From a virus: 64,000 nucleotides of DNA. The notes under the pieces are model-generated. The model was not told the origin of the DNA. It was given only the letters and a program-made list of their open reading frames with translations, and ran no database searches. The stretch is taken from positions 124,001 to 188,000 of the IMG/VR virus record IMGVR_UViG_3300044712_000991; one strand, written 5' to 3'. This document shows positions 54,801-64,000 of this stretch, in pieces. The stretch's first letter is position 1; every line of letters starts with the position of its first letter. A program made the translations under genes and the position numbers.

Positions 54801-57800
54801 CGAATGTAGGCCCATCGTAGTCCGCGTCATCCCTGTCCTCTTGCGGTTCGCACACGATGACCTCCCGTGTGGTGGGGTTCATCAGCGCCCCCGCTACATA
54901 CAACGACCTCACGGGATCATCATCCGTATCTTCTTCGAGTGCAGTAAAGCCTATGGCGTACAACGCTCGGGCGAAGTTATCCGCATCCTCCCAAGACATG
55001 ATGTAGTCCTCAGGGAGCCCCTGATGAGCGTTCTCCATGTACCCCAAGCCCTCGGAGGTCGAGCGCAATACTGCCGTAGCACTCCTTGGTGTCTGGAAGT
55101 GTGGCATGTACTGCCCTATCTCCGGCCAGAGCTCTTCAATGACATCCGCGAGATTGTTGTTCTGTTCATACCACTTCTGCCCATCATTGAGATAGTTGTG
55201 AACGAAGCTCAGCCATCCACCCACGAGCTCCATCACCTCATCTCCGCTCCCGCCCACGAAGGTCTCCTGAATCTCCTCCCGCGTGCGTCCACCGAAGTAC
55301 GTCCTGAGGATGTACTGCCGTTCCTCATCCGCCTCATCTCCGACCCCTGAGTCCTGAATGTTCTGATCCACATACCCCGCGAGGGCTCCCATTGACCGCT
55401 CGTACGTCGCACCCACGAGACTCAGCGTGGGTTGAAGGGATGCGAAGTCCCAGTTGGTGAGGAAGACCACCCGGCGCTGACTGAGGTCAACCAATGCCCC
55501 ACCCTGCAACAACGAGGCCTCGGGGGACTCGCCCTCTAGGGTGCCCGTGAAGCCCACCTTGTACAGGGCACGTGCAAACTCCTCTAGGTTCTCCCGTGTG
55601 ACCCGCGTCTCAGAGTTGAACTCTGGAGGCTCCTGGAAGGCATCCAAGCCCTCACTAGTGGCGAGGAGTCCCGCTGTCCGCCATGACCCTGAGGCTTCCC
55701 GTCCACGTACATCCGACCACGCTGGGACGTACTCATCGGTGAGGCAGCGGTTGTCCACGAAGAGGAAGAACCGCGTGTCCTTCATGCGCGTATCCTGCTC
55801 CCCCGTGGGTCGCTTGTCGTACGCGTGGGACAGCAAGACCCCCTGGACATTCTTGTACTGTACCACCACTTCAGGTGTCTCCATGACATCAAACCGCACA
55901 AAGTCCCCTGGTCCCGAGTAGAGTTTCACATTGAACTTGGGGCGCTCAAGGCTATGCCTGTGCCACACATCGTAGAGCGTGCCGTGGTCTACCACATCGT
56001 ACACCCACCCCTCGGGCTCCAAGCGCAGTTGGTCTGGTTGGGCGAGTTCGGTCAGCGCCTCTGCGGTACGTACACTACCGATGACCATGAAGGGTCGCAC
56101 CCGAGACCACAAGGTACTCACAAGCGCTCCGAGTGTAGTGTTGAAAGTCGTATGGGGCGCATTGGGTATCGCCCGAAAGACCATCATGAGCAACCCCAAA
56201 GGATTGGGTCCCAAGAGTTCTGCACGAAGTTCTTCTATCACCTCCGCCGTACGCATATTGAGCTCCTCCTCAAAGAGCCCACTTTCTCTACGAGCGACTC
56301 TGCGAACAAGGGTCAAAATATCTTCCACCGACAGATGCACAAACCTGCACCGCAACTCGGTCGGATTGTACTCATAGTGCCCCCTGACCTCCGCGAATAC
56401 GAACTCCATGGTCTGCGGATTCATCAATACCCCCTGCTCAAAGAGAGACACTGCTGGCTCTAGGGAAAGAGTGGCCGTAAAACCCGCATCGAACAACGCC
56501 TGTGCAAACTGCTTAGCATCCTTCCACGTGAGGTGCATTCCTCCCACGGGGGGACCCTGCATGATCTCCAACCCCTCGGCGGTCGTTCTGAGCGCCCCAT
56601 CTTCCTCATCGGGAGGTACTATCGTCAGGACTCCACTGGCTAGATCGGCCTCTAGGGTCTTCTGTGTGTCAATGAAGTACAGTCCCTCTTGCGGTGATCG
56701 GGAGATGTACACCAAGTCAGGAGCCTGTGGTCTGCGCATACCTTGGTCAGACAACGCTAGATTCTCAGGACCGTATCGTGCCTCCATGACCCACAACGGA
56801 CCGTAGTCCACGATGGGGAAGAACGAGCCCCCCATGCGGGTCATCGTACCGACCTGGAAGGGGCTCCCCGCCGGAGGTGCATCCTTATCCATATCATCAA
56901 GGAGTTCCGCACGCCGTTGCTCGCGTGGTAGCACCTGCTCAATCCGCCCTAAGTACTGCCCGTGCCGTACGAGCGAGGCGAGGGGTATCTTCGAGAGCGT
57001 GCCCCTCACCGTTGGATCGGAAGCCAGGAGGCTCTCCACGATCACCCCCTGCTCATCCGGTGTCTCTCCCGCCAACGACAGGGCATCCGGGAACTCCGTA
57101 CGGAGGTCTCTGAAACTCCCCGTACCCCGTACGACGTAGAAAACATCCGTATACCTCTCCCACTGGTAGATGTCCCCCACGGTGACCATTGGGGTGTTCA
57201 GCGCCTCTGCTGTGACCTGTATCTGACTCACAGGAAGAGACTTCTCACGTACATCGGCCAACGTGCTCAACGAATACGGGAAATGTAGAAGTCCTTGGTA
57301 TTTGATGAGACACAGTACCTCCCCAGTGTTGAACCATGGATAGTTATCTCCGTGTAGTAGGTTATCGAACACCTTACGCTCCTGGAAGTCCTCCCAAGTC
57401 CCCACATCCTCTACCGAGAACGGGGTCTCCGTGGCTTGATAAGGTGCGTGTAACCACTTCCGTGGCTCCCCGATGATGATCCCCTCGTAGTCCGCATCGG
57501 GGATGGCCAACAAGCCCTCGGCGGTCGCGTTCATCCCCGGCAGTTCCTCCCATGTGAGGTAGTCCCCTGGCGCTTGCTCCCACGCCGCCATCCACTCGGG
57601 ATGGATGTGGAACTCCGAGCGTATACTGTCAGGCATGCGCTCAAGGTGCTCACGCCTCATGCTCCCCATGGGGTACGGCTGTACTTCGCTCATGAGTTCC
57701 CGCAGGGTAAGCAATCGGGGGAACTCCTGCTGATCGGGTGTCCAGCGCATGGTGTACACCGCGTAGAGTTCTCCGTGCGGATTGACCTCCAGTTCGTGCG

Positions 57801-60800
57801 CGGAGGCCTGTGTCCACTCATAGCCACCCACCTGATCACACTCGGAGGCCACGAGTTTCTTGACCAACCTTGGGCTCTCAATACCATAGATTTTGCTTTT
57901 CCACAGGTAGTGCAACATCGACGGTTCCAACCACGCCTCCAACCCCTCGGCCTCCGCATGGAGACCACCCACAGCGCCCAACGAGTCTAAGTCCGAGGGT
58001 GATGGGAGATCAACAGCCTCCTCCATCGTGCTCGCCTGTCCTACGTACTCCAAGTCCTGCCTGAAGTGCTCGGCCATCATCCACCGCCCACCGTAGGGCA
58101 TCACGCGAATCCTCCGCGAAGAGGGCACGACATCGAAGATGACCACCATGGAGTCCTGCCCCTTACCCTGAAGGAGTTCCTGATTGTAGACATAGTGAAT
58201 ATCCGATGGCCAGCGCTTGGTCACCTCTTCGAAGGGTACCCTCTCCCGGCGGCGACCCATCGTGGTCTCATAGTCGTAGGTATGACTACGGATATCCCGA
58301 GAGTCCGTGGTGTTGTCATTCTGTGCCATTAGCGCACTGAGCGTCGTGACCTCCCGCACCCAGAATCTCCAGTATCCTGGTCTCCACTTGCCCTTGAAGT
58401 GCACCTGGCTCCTACGGTACTCCCGTGGAATCTCCCACACCGAGCCCACTTGGATGTCCCCGCCTAGGTCGCTCAGGGCTTCGGCCTCCACGGTGCGTCC
58501 CGCTAGGGCAGACATGTGGGGTGGACGCATGTAGTGCGTGCGACCGTCCTGCGTATGCACCGCCCGTGCTTGGTCAAAGAAGTTTAGCCACACAACACTC
58601 GTGTTATCCTCGGGGAGGCCATCGGGTCGTGCGATAATCACCAACTGCCCACCCCGCTCGTTGATGGCGTTCACGGCGGCGTTCGCGTTCTGCGCTCTAA
58701 ACTGCGTGGCCCACTTGCGTATGATTTCATCGGGTGTACCACTGTCTAGCACGGTGTACCGCATGTCCATCGGACCGATGATGATGTCCCCCTTCTCTGG
58801 GGGGTAGGTGAGGAAGTCCCGTTCGACATCAATGAAGTTCTCCAAGGCTTCGGCGGTACTTGAGAGCTCATCCTCATGCCTTAAATACTTCAAAGGGTCT
58901 GCCGCAATGACATCAATAAACTCGGGGGCTACTACATGTTGTGCTTTTCCGTTCTCCGATGGCCACTCCTCAAACTTGAGAACAAAGCCCATCATAGTCT
59001 CCACCCATCGTGTCCGCGCAGGCCACGCATAAGGAGACACATCCTCTATGATATATAATGGACTGTCTTTGGAGACCATCACACGCCGTGCATCCTCCGT
59101 AAATCTCAGACTATCATCCTCCAAACTGAGTTCGCTTGGCTTACACTCCTGTACCGCATACGGACGGAAACTCAAACTGTGTGGCTTACCTTTCCACAGA
59201 TAGTCCCAGAAATGGTATTGCATGATATCCAAGCCCTCGGCCTGTGCTGAAAGACCTTTGGTGGGCACCTCCTCACTCGTTTGAAGTACTTCCTCCACGG
59301 GGTAGCACGCTATGTTCAAAGTACTTGATGATGTTGACTTCGTGTACCGTATGGCACACAGAGGGTTTGTGTCTCCAGCAAGGACTTTCTTCTGAACGTG
59401 ATCCAAATTCCACGCATGCAGTGGAACCCCTTGCATAAGGCACCAGTCCAGAACTTCTGCGGGGGTACCCACGAACTCCACCTGGAATGCCATGCTCTTC
59501 CTATCAAGTACATCCAAGGTAGTCCAGTGACGTACTTTACCTAGTTCGGGGGTGGTGAAGATGTCCAAACCCTCAGCCTCGACCACCATGCTCGCCCCAT
59601 ATCGCTCCTCCGCTGGTGTGAAGTATGTGGCGTGCCACTGTTCAAGCCAGTGCTCAAGAGATCGCCGTGTACCGACAAGCATGTACAATGAATAATCCTC
59701 ATCCTCAGATATCGCTCGTAGGAGGTACGCTACAGTAGTTGGGGGCTCGTTACTATGAAGAAACGACACACGAGCTCCTGGTGCACGTGCTCGGAACTGC
59801 TGCATCGGTGCTACCTGCTCTATGCGGTACACTAACACCCCCTGCTGGAACTTCAGCTTAAACTGCCCACCTATTTCCCACTCGGGATTGGTGAAGGTGT
59901 CCAACCCTTCAGCCTGTGCGGTGAGTGCTGCGGACACAGGGGGTTGGATGCCTAAGTTCTCCAGGTCATCCTCGGTCAGCCACGATATCCCCCCAGGACC
60001 CTGAATGATGTACACGGGTAGCACCTCGTTCGCTATCGCTCCCTTGGCACCTGGATGTGTAAACTTATCCCCCCACTTGCGAGCAATCATCGGACCATCC
60101 CCCGCATCGAGAACCTTGTACACCACTTGGTCGTCATTGGCATCGGGGAATGTCATACCCACGGGGTACTTAGGGAATGTGATGACATCCAAGCCCTCGG
60201 CTACCGTTCTCCACGATCCGTAGCGCTGCTCGGCCTCCGTGGGGGTCTCGCGAGTGAGGCGCGTGCGTGGTAGAAAGTCACCATCCCCATCATCAAACCG
60301 TACGTACACCCATCCCATGGAGATGTACCGCAGTTTGCCCGCATCTTGAGACTCCCGCCCCGATCGGACTTCCCCGTGCTTCCCACTCGCAAGCCCCGAA
60401 CCCTCGGAGACCACCACTCGCTCACCCACCCGAAGAGGTGGGGTATATCTGCGCTTCTCCACATACGACAGCCCCTCGGCGGTCGTTCTCAACTCAGATG
60501 TCGGTGGTACTTCCGCATAGCCCTGGGCAAACTGATGGAGAGGCTCGTAAGTGAGGTACCCCACCTGACCCTCCACCACTCTGTGCAGGAGCACAATCGA
60601 GACATTGTTCTTCAACAAATCCGACCAGACCTGTACACCCGCACCTGGGTGCGCGGCCTTGTACTTCCGTAGCACCTCCCTGTATTCCTGAATAGAGTGC
60701 ACAACGGCCACCACACGATACACCATCTTGGGGTCGATCCGCATATACACCATACTCCCCACACGCGCTGGACCATCACGCAGTTCATCCAACAGTTCCG

Positions 60801-63800
60801 CCTGGGTCTGCCTACCCGATGGGGGGTCTACGATGTACGTCAGGCTCTCCATCTCCGAGGCGGAGGTCATGTGCTTTTGTGGATTACCCCAACTGTCCTG
60901 CTCGGCATCCGTGAACACGCACACGAGATCATCGGGCTGTAGGGTGTACTCGGGTCTGCTGTTCTTGGGTATGATGTACTTCTTTCTCAGATTCCGCACA
61001 AGACCCACCTCGTAGATATGCACGGTCATCGTGAGCTCGGGATCGACGTACCGCCTGTACTGCCCAGGCTCGACGGACACCCCGAGACCCTCAAGGGCTT
61101 CCGCCGTGGTACTCAGGATGTTCCGCTGAATGGCATCCTCCTCCACCCAATTGTAGTACTCGGGTATCACCGCACTGTCAACGAATATGTAGAACTCGCG
61201 ATTGGGATGCTGGATGTACACATCACGGTCTCCCGCGTGCTCTGCCAGATACCCCTGGTGCCCCCCATAGTCCTGTAACACCTGTGAGTGCTGCATGAGG
61301 TGTGAACCGTACTGCACCTGTCCCCCCGCGTCCACCATGAAACAAAACTCTGCCCTCGACTGTCCGTACTGTGCATACAACTCAGCGAGAGTACCCTGTG
61401 CAAGAACTTCATACACATAAGAGTTGTTGGTACGCCAGAGGTACTTGGGGTTGAACGTATCGAGTGCCTCCGCTGTAGTAGCCCTTCCCTGGGTATCCAC
61501 AGGGGCGTACTGTGCGTGCAACTGCGCTATCGTCTCGTAGATAAGATAGGGCACACCCGAATTCCGGCGGATGATAACCAACGGCTCTGTCATCTTCGCC
61601 GCCACTCCATCCACTGTTAGGGTGGCCGCGACGTTCGTGTGCTTAGCAAGGTACGCACGCATGATCTGCTTGAACTGCTCGGGGGTGTCCGCAATGTCCA
61701 CAACGGTGTACGTCCACTCATCAGCGGGGAACCTTTTCAAATACAACTCCGTACCTGGCGCGGACAGGAGGTCGTAGTCTAAGGCCTCCGCCGTGTGCTG
61801 TACTCCCTCTTCGGCAGGGGGATCATCATCAATCCCCGGCGTGTGTTGCTCCTCCCGACTGAACTTCTCCAGGAACAATGGTAGTGCCGACCACCCGAGG
61901 TCTCCGTTGAGCATGCGCAGGATTACCACGGGCTCCCGCTGCTTCTTCATCGCCGTGAAGTACCGTGGGGGAACAGAGCCCTCCCACCGCTGCGCTATCT
62001 CGTAAGGATCACCCACATCGCGTACGCTGATCTCCCTGTACATCCCAGGCTGCACCCACTGCCCCTCGTGGTAAGAGGGGCGTATGTACCACTTCTCCCC
62101 CACATGCACGGGGTAGGTGGTGAGGTCTGTCAAGGCCTCCGCCTGTACGGGGCGAGCTGGGACTTTCTTGAGCATCACCATGTTGGGTTCAGTATTGTAC
62201 GCATAGGTGTCCGCATCCCTGAAGGTCGCCGTGGAGTGTGTGCAGTACAGGATGTAACACCGCACCCCCGCCAAAAGGGTGTCCCGCACGCCCTCCACCA
62301 TCCTTGGCTGTGCATCTTCCACCCACGACCGACTCTGTAGAATATCCGTACGAACATCCTCGGGATTGAGAATGTCCACCACACGGTAGAACACATCCGT
62401 ACCATCCACGAAGGTTACGGTGTCCCCGATGTTGACGTCCCGAGGACTTTCAAAGACCTCCAAGGCCTCGGCTGTCGTACGCCGCCTACGGACACGCCGG
62501 GGTTGTTTGGGTAGCACCTCGTAGCCATCGCGAACGAAGTCCTCACCATCCATCCATGTGACATCCCCATCCTCATCTTCCACCACGATGACCACCTCTG
62601 CCTTCTGCATCACAAACTTTGCGCGGGAGTAGCCCTCATTAACGAACCTCTGCCCCCACAGGTCACCCATCGCTCTCCCCGCACCACTACCGAGGACATA
62701 CTGCACGGAGGCCGTGCTATTGCGACGAATGTGGTCACCTTGAACACAGGGGAGGCTCATCACATTCAACGCCTCTGCCGTACGCGTCCGTGTACGCGTA
62801 CGGGGCTCCACCACACGCCACTTTCCGTTCGTCATGCTCGCCGCGGGCATCCATCCATATTTACGCTCCTCGTTCTCATCGTCCTCATCCAAGAGAATCA
62901 GAACTTCCTCATCATCCACCGCTCTCATTCTCTCCGTAGCCCGAGGATATGTGGGAAAGGCGTGTGCCCACTTATCGGCCATCATCCGCCCTGGACCCTG
63001 ATCAACAACAAGCGACTGCCATGTGTACGTCCCCGGACCCTCGATGGTCTTTCCAACAAATGACCCAGCGTTCATGATGTCCAACCCCTCCGCGACCGCC
63101 ACGAGCGATCCCACGGCTCTCCGGGGCTTCCCGAGCGCCATGTACGGCCCCACTCTATCCCACAAGTTACACATTAACCCCCGGATAGTCAAGTCGTACT
63201 CGGAGTACGGGGCGTAGCTATCCATAAAGTCCCTCAAGAGGTCTGCATCGGGCTTGCGTACGCTGAGCTTCCGCACGAGTTGGCGGGGGGTCATGTCAAA
63301 CGTGTCCATCGTGTGCTCACCGGCCTCCGCCGCATACTCCTCCAACTGCCGGGGGAAGTCGAGAACATCATACGCGCAATCCGTCTGTGCGTTGACATGC
63401 ACACCGTGATCCCAGTTGGCCACGCGCACGACCTCCTTGGTCGTGGGGTTCATCATCACCCTGAACTGCATGAGAGCCTCCACGGGGTCGGTGTTGTGGA
63501 AATCCCTACCCCCGAGGTTCGTAAAGCCTATCTTGTACAACGCCCGTGCGAAGTCGTGCATGTCATACAGACTGATATTCGCAGACTCAGGGGAAGTCTC
63601 CTCCACCACATCCAACCCTTCAGCTTCGGTCTTCAACGCGCTCTCGGCAGTCTTGGGGGTCGAGGATGTCAAATGGAACGCTCCGTTCATACTGAGCACG
63701 ATGACTTCATCCCTATCGCTGACCATCAAGACCATCGATCTCCGGCGTGTCTCGGGCTCCTCATGTGAGCGGAAGAGGACATCCCGCGTGTCCCCCTCGG

Positions 63801-64000
63801 GCACCAAGCCGCTGTCCAGGAGTTCCTCGGGCGTACCCACGGCGAGTACAGTGTACTTCCTATGGTTGTCCCTGCTACCTGTCCACCGCGTCTGACCCAC
63901 ATAGATGTCCGACTGCATCTCTGGCAGGGCTTCGGCTGTGATGGTCTTTTTCTCCTTGCGTGCGCGTTCGATGCGTTCGCCATCCACACGGTAATCGTTG
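51814..64000 (-). CDS. Giant virion polyprotein 4 (more than 4057 aa, N-terminus outside window)
   Basis: Open to the window edge; the first in-window start codon is a GTG at 63987, but a true start further upstream is possible. About 26 strict (A/S)E(G/A)L sites divide it into pieces of mostly 80-200 residues, e.g. LVAVAEGLDIM, RTVEAEALSDL, LRTTAEGLEIM. At least three repeated domain families: (1) Y.VLD.G....I..KW...F types, about ten copies; (2) FARALYKIGFT types, four copies, with a later helical bundle; (3) YTG.TH.DA....GF.T..GQFVTREEAA types, three copies near the C-terminus (residues about 3480-3790), a module common in phage proteins. No enzyme recognised. Interpreted as a processed virion polyprotein. 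Confidence 0.75.
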   Translation of the reverse strand, partial: NDYRVDGERIERARKEKKTITAEALPEMQSDIYVGQTRWTGSRDNHRKYTVLAVGTPEELLDSGLVPEGDTRDVLFRSHEEPETRRRSMVLMVSDRDEVIVLSMNGAFHLTSSTPKTAESALKTEAEGLDVVEETSPESANISLYDMHDFARALYKIGFTNLGGRDFHNTDPVEALMQFRVMMNPTTKEVVRVANWDHGVHVNAQTDCAYDVLDFPRQLEEYAAEAGEHTMDTFDMTPRQLVRKLSVRKPDADLLRDFMDSYAPYSEYDLTIRGLMCNLWDRVGPYMALGKPRRAVGSLVAVAEGLDIMNAGSFVGKTIEGPGTYTWQSLVVDQGPGRMMADKWAHAFPTYPRATERMRAVDDEEVLILLDEDDENEERKYGWMPAASMTNGKWRVVEPRTRTRTRTAEALNVMSLPCVQGDHIRRNSTASVQYVLGSGAGRAMGDLWGQRFVNEGYSRAKFVMQKAEVVIVVEDEDGDVTWMDGEDFVRDGYEVLPKQPRRVRRRRTTAEALEVFESPRDVNIGDTVTFVDGTDVFYRVVDILNPEDVRTDILQSRSWVEDAQPRMVEGVRDTLLAGVRCYILYCTHSTATFRDADTYAYNTEPNMVMLKKVPARPVQAEALTDLTTYPVHVGEKWYIRPSYHEGQWVQPGMYREISVRDVGDPYEIAQRWEGSVPPRYFTAMKKQREPVVILRMLNGDLGWSALPLFLEKFSREEQHTPGIDDDPPAEEGVQHTAEALDYDLLSAPGTELYLKRFPADEWTYTVVDIADTPEQFKQIMRAYLAKHTNVAATLTVDGVAAKMTEPLVIIRRNSGVPYLIYETIAQLHAQYAPVDTQGRATTAEALDTFNPKYLWRTNNSYVYEVLAQGTLAELYAQYGQSRAEFCFMVDAGGQVQYGSHLMQHSQVLQDYGGHQGYLAEHAGDRDVYIQHPNREFYIFVDSAVIPEYYNWVEEDAIQRNILSTTAEALEGLGVSVEPGQYRRYVDPELTMTVHIYEVGLVRNLRKKYIIPKNSRPEYTLQPDDLVCVFTDAEQDSWGNPQKHMTSASEMESLTYIVDPPSGRQTQAELLDELRDGPARVGSMVYMRIDPKMVYRVVAVVHSIQEYREVLRKYKAAHPGAGVQVWSDLLKNNVSIVLLHRVVEGQVGYLTYEPLHQFAQGYAEVPPTSELRTTAEGLSYVEKRRYTPPLRVGERVVVSEGSGLASGKHGEVRSGRESQDAGKLRYISMGWVYVRFDDGDGDFLPRTRLTRETPTEAEQRYGSWRTVAEGLDVITFPKYPVGMTFPDANDDQVVYKVLDAGDGPMIARKWGDKFTHPGAKGAIANEVLPVYIIQGPGGISWLTEDDLENLGIQPPVSAALTAQAEGLDTFTNPEWEIGGQFKLKFQQGVLVYRIEQVAPMQQFRARAPGARVSFLHSNEPPTTVAYLLRAISEDEDYSLYMLVGTRRSLEHWLEQWHATYFTPAEERYGASMVVEAEGLDIFTTPELGKVRHWTTLDVLDRKSMAFQVEFVGTPAEVLDWCLMQGVPLHAWNLDHVQKKVLAGDTNPLCAIRYTKSTSSSTLNIACYPVEEVLQTSEEVPTKGLSAQAEGLDIMQYHFWDYLWKGKPHSLSFRPYAVQECKPSELSLEDDSLRFTEDARRVMVSKDSPLYIIEDVSPYAWPARTRWVETMMGFVLKFEEWPSENGKAQHVVAPEFIDVIAADPLKYLRHEDELSSTAEALENFIDVERDFLTYPPEKGDIIIGPMDMRYTVLDSGTPDEIIRKWATQFRAQNANAAVNAINERGGQLVIIARPDGLPEDNTSVVWLNFFDQARAVHTQDGRTHYMRPPHMSALAGRTVEAEALSDLGGDIQVGSVWEIPREYRRSQVHFKGKWRPGYWRFWVREVTTLSALMAQNDNTTDSRDIRSHTYDYETTMGRRRERVPFEEVTKRWPSDIHYVYNQELLQGKGQDSMVVIFDVVPSSRRIRVMPYGGRWMMAEHFRQDLEYVGQASTMEEAVDLPSPSDLDSLGAVGGLHAEAEGLEAWLEPSMLHYLWKSKIYGIESPRLVKKLVASECDQVGGYEWTQASAHELEVNPHGELYAVYTMRWTPDQQEFPRLLTLRELMSEVQPYPMGSMRREHLERMPDSIRSEFHIHPEWMAAWEQAPGDYLTWEELPGMNATAEGLLAIPDADYEGIIIGEPRKWLHAPYQATETPFSVEDVGTWEDFQERKVFDNLLHGDNYPWFNTGEVLCLIKYQGLLHFPYSLSTLADVREKSLPVSQIQVTAEALNTPMVTVGDIYQWERYTDVFYVVRGTGSFRDLRTEFPDALSLAGETPDEQGVIVESLLASDPTVRGTLSKIPLASLVRHGQYLGRIEQVLPREQRRAELLDDMDKDAPPAGSPFQVGTMTRMGGSFFPIVDYGPLWVMEARYGPENLALSDQGMRRPQAPDLVYISRSPQEGLYFIDTQKTLEADLASGVLTIVPPDEEDGALRTTAEGLEIMQGPPVGGMHLTWKDAKQFAQALFDAGFTATLSLEPAVSLFEQGVLMNPQTMEFVFAEVRGHYEYNPTELRCRFVHLSVEDILTLVRRVARRESGLFEEELNMRTAEVIEELRAELLGPNPLGLLMMVFRAIPNAPHTTFNTTLGALVSTLWSRVRPFMVIGSVRTAEALTELAQPDQLRLEPEGWVYDVVDHGTLYDVWHRHSLERPKFNVKLYSGPGDFVRFDVMETPEVVVQYKNVQGVLLSHAYDKRPTGEQDTRMKDTRFFLFVDNRCLTDEYVPAWSDVRGREASGSWRTAGLLATSEGLDAFQEPPEFNSETRVTRENLEEFARALYKVGFTGTLEGESPEASLLQGGALVDLSQRRVVFLTNWDFASLQPTLSLVGATYERSMGALAGYVDQNIQDSGVGDEADEERQYILRTYFGGRTREEIQETFVGGSGDEVMELVGGWLSFVHNYLNDGQKWYEQNNNLADVIEELWPEIGQYMPHFQTPRSATAVLRSTSEGLGYMENAHQGLPEDYIMSWEDADNFARALYAIGFTALEEDTDDDPVRSLYVAGALMNPTTREVIVCEPQEDRDDADYDGPTFVQCSMTTMPLEDMEREVREFDGGAFESDLGMTTRDVLQELRRSSVPPQNPLPFLLEVVDCMDAFARSDYQMHLGELLADLWPRVKHLMELHPGKDVRRESSLRVRAEGLEEYGTIFVEGAHFMDGGSLDWNRLEEVGQYKDMMIAFHNPVWGLHTPTLFTPETPVWAYYSFGDKETYVDTEATLMEFLARGQIVFGDPRGPKPSVQPLWRTAELVDDPVLKYHPGEKYYAKALQDFIHILDTGTFEEMRRAHPEVYVSPTLDKHQQLYIVAKCGPQVFLSTVLALEKGLGMMNTVGARGYGEQFFITPEGEIVDAPEGHPYVAPSLLWSRYHEKVAEIEEGLEGYEEIALLLLKGWARVWNNHEDGEMGIESSTGFKGGVKDAIIELAAQYPHTLFILEDRKLVFFRGQGSELLDRDVLGSLVEHSTRKYPFLAAAIKLPDGRVYTGDWHAEAYRAFMEEEGLDFPEGYPEMPDALLNHPEYSEGFITNQGQYVTREEAAEIMRLPADQAEVGTLRNLGLMEEDPLPEGYRRTHASMGYSAFNVHLAASGLFKAPAFEIEGATYTGTTHSDATMAYLRRVDPEFDSLPELEQWRVIDEVMERGIDGFITNDDQFVTREEAARMLNVDYAESIEMRGRGEFGDPLKGTAALRIMASGLFEAPAFLVNGDLYTGYTHADAIEGFVRDVNPEFDRLAPDQREYEIDSFRNLGTEGYVLKGGQKFVTREEAAKMINVDYAESFDMRDMGHLDDSQEATSSMHAVAEGLEFMESDPTEEDPLGIIGQTYLYEDADRYVVIAFGNLKDMVNMEGALRVAFPEEGHKNWADMKVYVVATLARHYPYQWVTPEKLSGEIFRGTIKFDYDLHATAEGLNDMSEAIMVIHGEPYIRGGVLPHHGYRVFDAGSLEDMHAKYMTPSKPWRIGLMLEPLRFSKDGVTEEDLAQHGQDWVYVLSYVNFDGSPSEDGLGSLLFVGVEAFSRSFRDLRSPDQLQPLPQREY

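Noticed and set aside
1-64000. Insertion sequences, integrase, attachment sites
   Set aside because: No transposase or recombinase motifs and no terminal repeats were seen in the window.

Overview
The window is a stretch of a large tailed-phage (or prophage-like) genome, about 54% G+C by eye, read almost entirely from the minus strand. Evidence: about 90 tightly packed small genes that overlap by ATGA, GTGA or TAATG; phage-type conserved small proteins; five clear tRNAs; four cytosine-methyltransferase-like genes; a beta-helix tail protein; and several giant virion-type reading frames. A gene with a signal peptide and a type IX secretion C-terminal sorting signal (16216-18159) points to a host in the Bacteroidota/Chlorobiota/Ignavibacteriota/Rhodothermota (FCB) group. 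The promoters, however, are of ordinary sigma70 form (TTGACT, 17 bp, TATATT), not the Bacteroides TTTG/TAnnTTTG form.

Layout, low to high coordinate (transcription runs right to left). 1-3243: operons of small unknown genes. 3324-3837: tRNA-Thr, tRNA-Pro and tRNA-like fragments. 3846-4661: small membrane and conserved proteins. 4713-8954: a structural/tail block (two carbohydrate-binding tail proteins, one a 913-aa beta-helix spike; an Ig-like protein; a small membrane protein). 9324-11697: exonuclease, PD-(D/E)XK-type nuclease and Zn-ribbon proteins. 12605-13005: a strange non-coding tract. 13011-16059: metallophosphoesterase, exported and regulatory proteins. 16216-18159: T9SS cargo protein. 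18242-22732: operon ending in a Pif1/Dda-type helicase. 22791-33210: three long operons of small proteins, MazG-like enzyme and the largest methyltransferase. 33240-37445: three tRNAs, membrane mini-proteins and three more methyltransferase-type genes. 37481-64000: four consecutive giant ORFs (1077, 1184, 2495 and more than 4057 aa).

The giant ORFs are the most remarkable part. They are strings of small domains separated by a recurring motif, x-A-E-(G/A)-L-(D/E)-x-(M/F), about 40 strict copies in all. It looks like a prohead-protease cleavage site (T4 gp21 cuts after (L/I)xE; phiKZ-type proteases after (S/A/G)xE), and two of the ORFs open with a short leader ending in it, as T4 internal head proteins do. 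I infer one or more virion polyproteins cut inside the prohead into dozens of 80-330-residue pieces that could be injected with the DNA. Recognisable pieces include a Doc-type Fic toxin domain, a histone-deacetylase-like domain with its catalytic residues, a papain-like domain and the InPase domain of 'polyvalent proteins'. A separate small gene with its own strong promoter is nested out of frame inside one of these ORFs.

Regulation: 18 sigma70-type promoters divide the early/middle genes into operons whose limits fit the gene overlaps; at least two of these promoters drive leaderless genes. The virion-type genes instead have a different upstream element, CCTATRTWTTGG, at three places, a candidate late promoter.
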